A DNA stretch of 64,000 nt. It comes from Psococerastis gibbosa (taxonomy: Eukaryota; Arthropoda; Insecta; Psocodea; Psocidae). Location: NCBI GenBank assembly GCA_963971405.1, contig OZ020489.1:8060001-8124000 (forward strand). The letters run 5' to 3'. The position numbers and the translations under genes are program-made. Positions 63,210 to 64,000 of the stretch are shown here, in pieces. Every line of letters begins with the position of its first letter. Position 1 is the stretch's first letter. A model generated the notes under the pieces. That model saw nothing but the letters and a program-made list of their open reading frames with translations, was not told the DNA's origin and did no database searches.

Positions 63210-63545
63210 GTGATGGATATAATCTATTTATAAAAGTTAATGGCAATTTTTATTATTTATTTATTTGCTTTTAATTATCCGCTTACAAACAATTTAATGA
63301 ATGTATCTGAATAACCTCTTCAGTCGCCTCTGTAGGTAATCAATACCTATGTTGAGTTACGACAGGTCACCGATCGCATGTTGTGTAGAGACTCACACAA
63401 GTACGAATAAGCTACCACTATGCCATCGAAGACCTTGTGTAATACTATTTAACAAAGGGTTAGTTGGACTTACATTGCCTGTTGTGTTAAGAGTCATTAG
63501 AGGCATGGTCATCGAACAATTAGGGCGGAGCCCATTGTCAGAGGA
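63210..63545 (+). repeat. Repeat R9, copy 2, split by SINE B
   Basis: TATAAAAGTTAATGGCAATT, then SINE B (63262-63431), then CTTGTGTAATACTATTTAAC, CTTACATTGCCTGTTGTG, AGTCATTAGAGGC and AATTAGGGCGGAGCC. 60965-61110 is the uninterrupted relative. Confidence 0.78.
63262..63431 (-). mobile_element. SINE B copy 6
   Basis: TTAATTATCCGCTTACAAAC, TTCAGTCGCCTCTGTAGGTA, GTTGAGTTACGACAGGTCAC and GCTACCACTATGCCATCGAA. Confidence 0.82.
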
Positions 63546-64000
63546 TGGATATACCTCGGGATAAGGCCATGGCCCGCCCTATTCGACATAGAGACACCAC
63601 CATATATCTAACTACTTAAGAGGAAATGATGCGAAGACATTGGTCACACCTGCATCACGCAAAAATCAATCTTTTTCTTTTTTTTAATTTAAAGATTTAG
63701 TTGATCTAAGTTGTAGAGGAGCATTTTATCCACACAATTATAGGGCACTTTTCCGAAACATCATCTCAGTACAACTATATTAATTTTTAAAATGTTCCTA
63801 AATAGAAAGAAAAAGAAAAATATGGAATGAAAATGAGTTAAGAAGAGAGAAGTGAAAAAGAAGATTGTTTTTTAGGCCGGCCGAGGTCAAAAAGGATAAA
63901 GCCCGTGAAAAGGGGAACATGAAAGCAGAGCTGAAGGCGATGACAAATGCTAGAGTACCAGAAACTGACCCTCAACCAACCCCCCGATTCACACCGCACA
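63546..64000. other. Window end, nothing recognised
   Basis: AT-rich sequence with an A/G-rich stretch at 63800-63930. No gene or repeat identified. Confidence 0.5.

Overview
The window is eukaryotic and almost certainly arthropod nuclear DNA. It is AT-rich and intron-heavy, and it is saturated with SINEs, LINE 3' ends, hAT-type MITEs, Helentron-like elements and foldback elements. The one complete gene is a minus-strand very-long-chain fatty-acid elongase (ELOVL1/7-like, the long-tailed arthropod type). Its eight coding exons (14555-24997) join in frame into 380 codons plus a stop. The species cannot be named from the sequence.

Layout. 1-14.5 kb: no complete gene. An isolated, correctly spliced-looking exon of a second, diverged elongase lies at 1210-1341 (-). 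The rest is transposon debris, including a 255-bp near-perfect hairpin, four hAT-type MITEs with G tracts and 8-bp target duplications, a decayed hAT transposon (10376-11802), head-to-head SINEs and two foldback elements ending in GGCG...ATTCCACC. 14.5-25 kb: the elongase gene, whose introns carry SINEs, LINE 3' ends with (ATT)n tails and MITEs. 25-54 kb: repeats only, apart from a candidate untranslated exon boundary near 33401. They include long hairpins, hammerhead-ribozyme-like motifs, candidate 5S rRNA-derived SINEs, and a Helentron-like element (46392-47290) inserted in another repeat. 54-64 kb: one candidate coding exon of an unrecognised plus-strand gene (54440-54676), a run of LINE 3' ends, a large foldback element, and a 72-bp tandem array split by a second Helentron-like copy.

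The elongase would act in the endoplasmic reticulum as the condensing enzyme of very-long-chain fatty-acid elongation. The mobile elements are mostly non-autonomous and depend on machinery absent from the window. Several insertions can be checked inside the window by comparing filled and empty sites (P2 foldback in a 5S SINE, SINE B in a LINE end, Helentron-like elements in two different repeats), which gives a relative chronology. Family labels (SINE A/B/C, P1, P2, HINE and so on) are local names used here only. All calls are by eye; repeat edges not defined by target duplications are accurate to roughly 5-20 bases.
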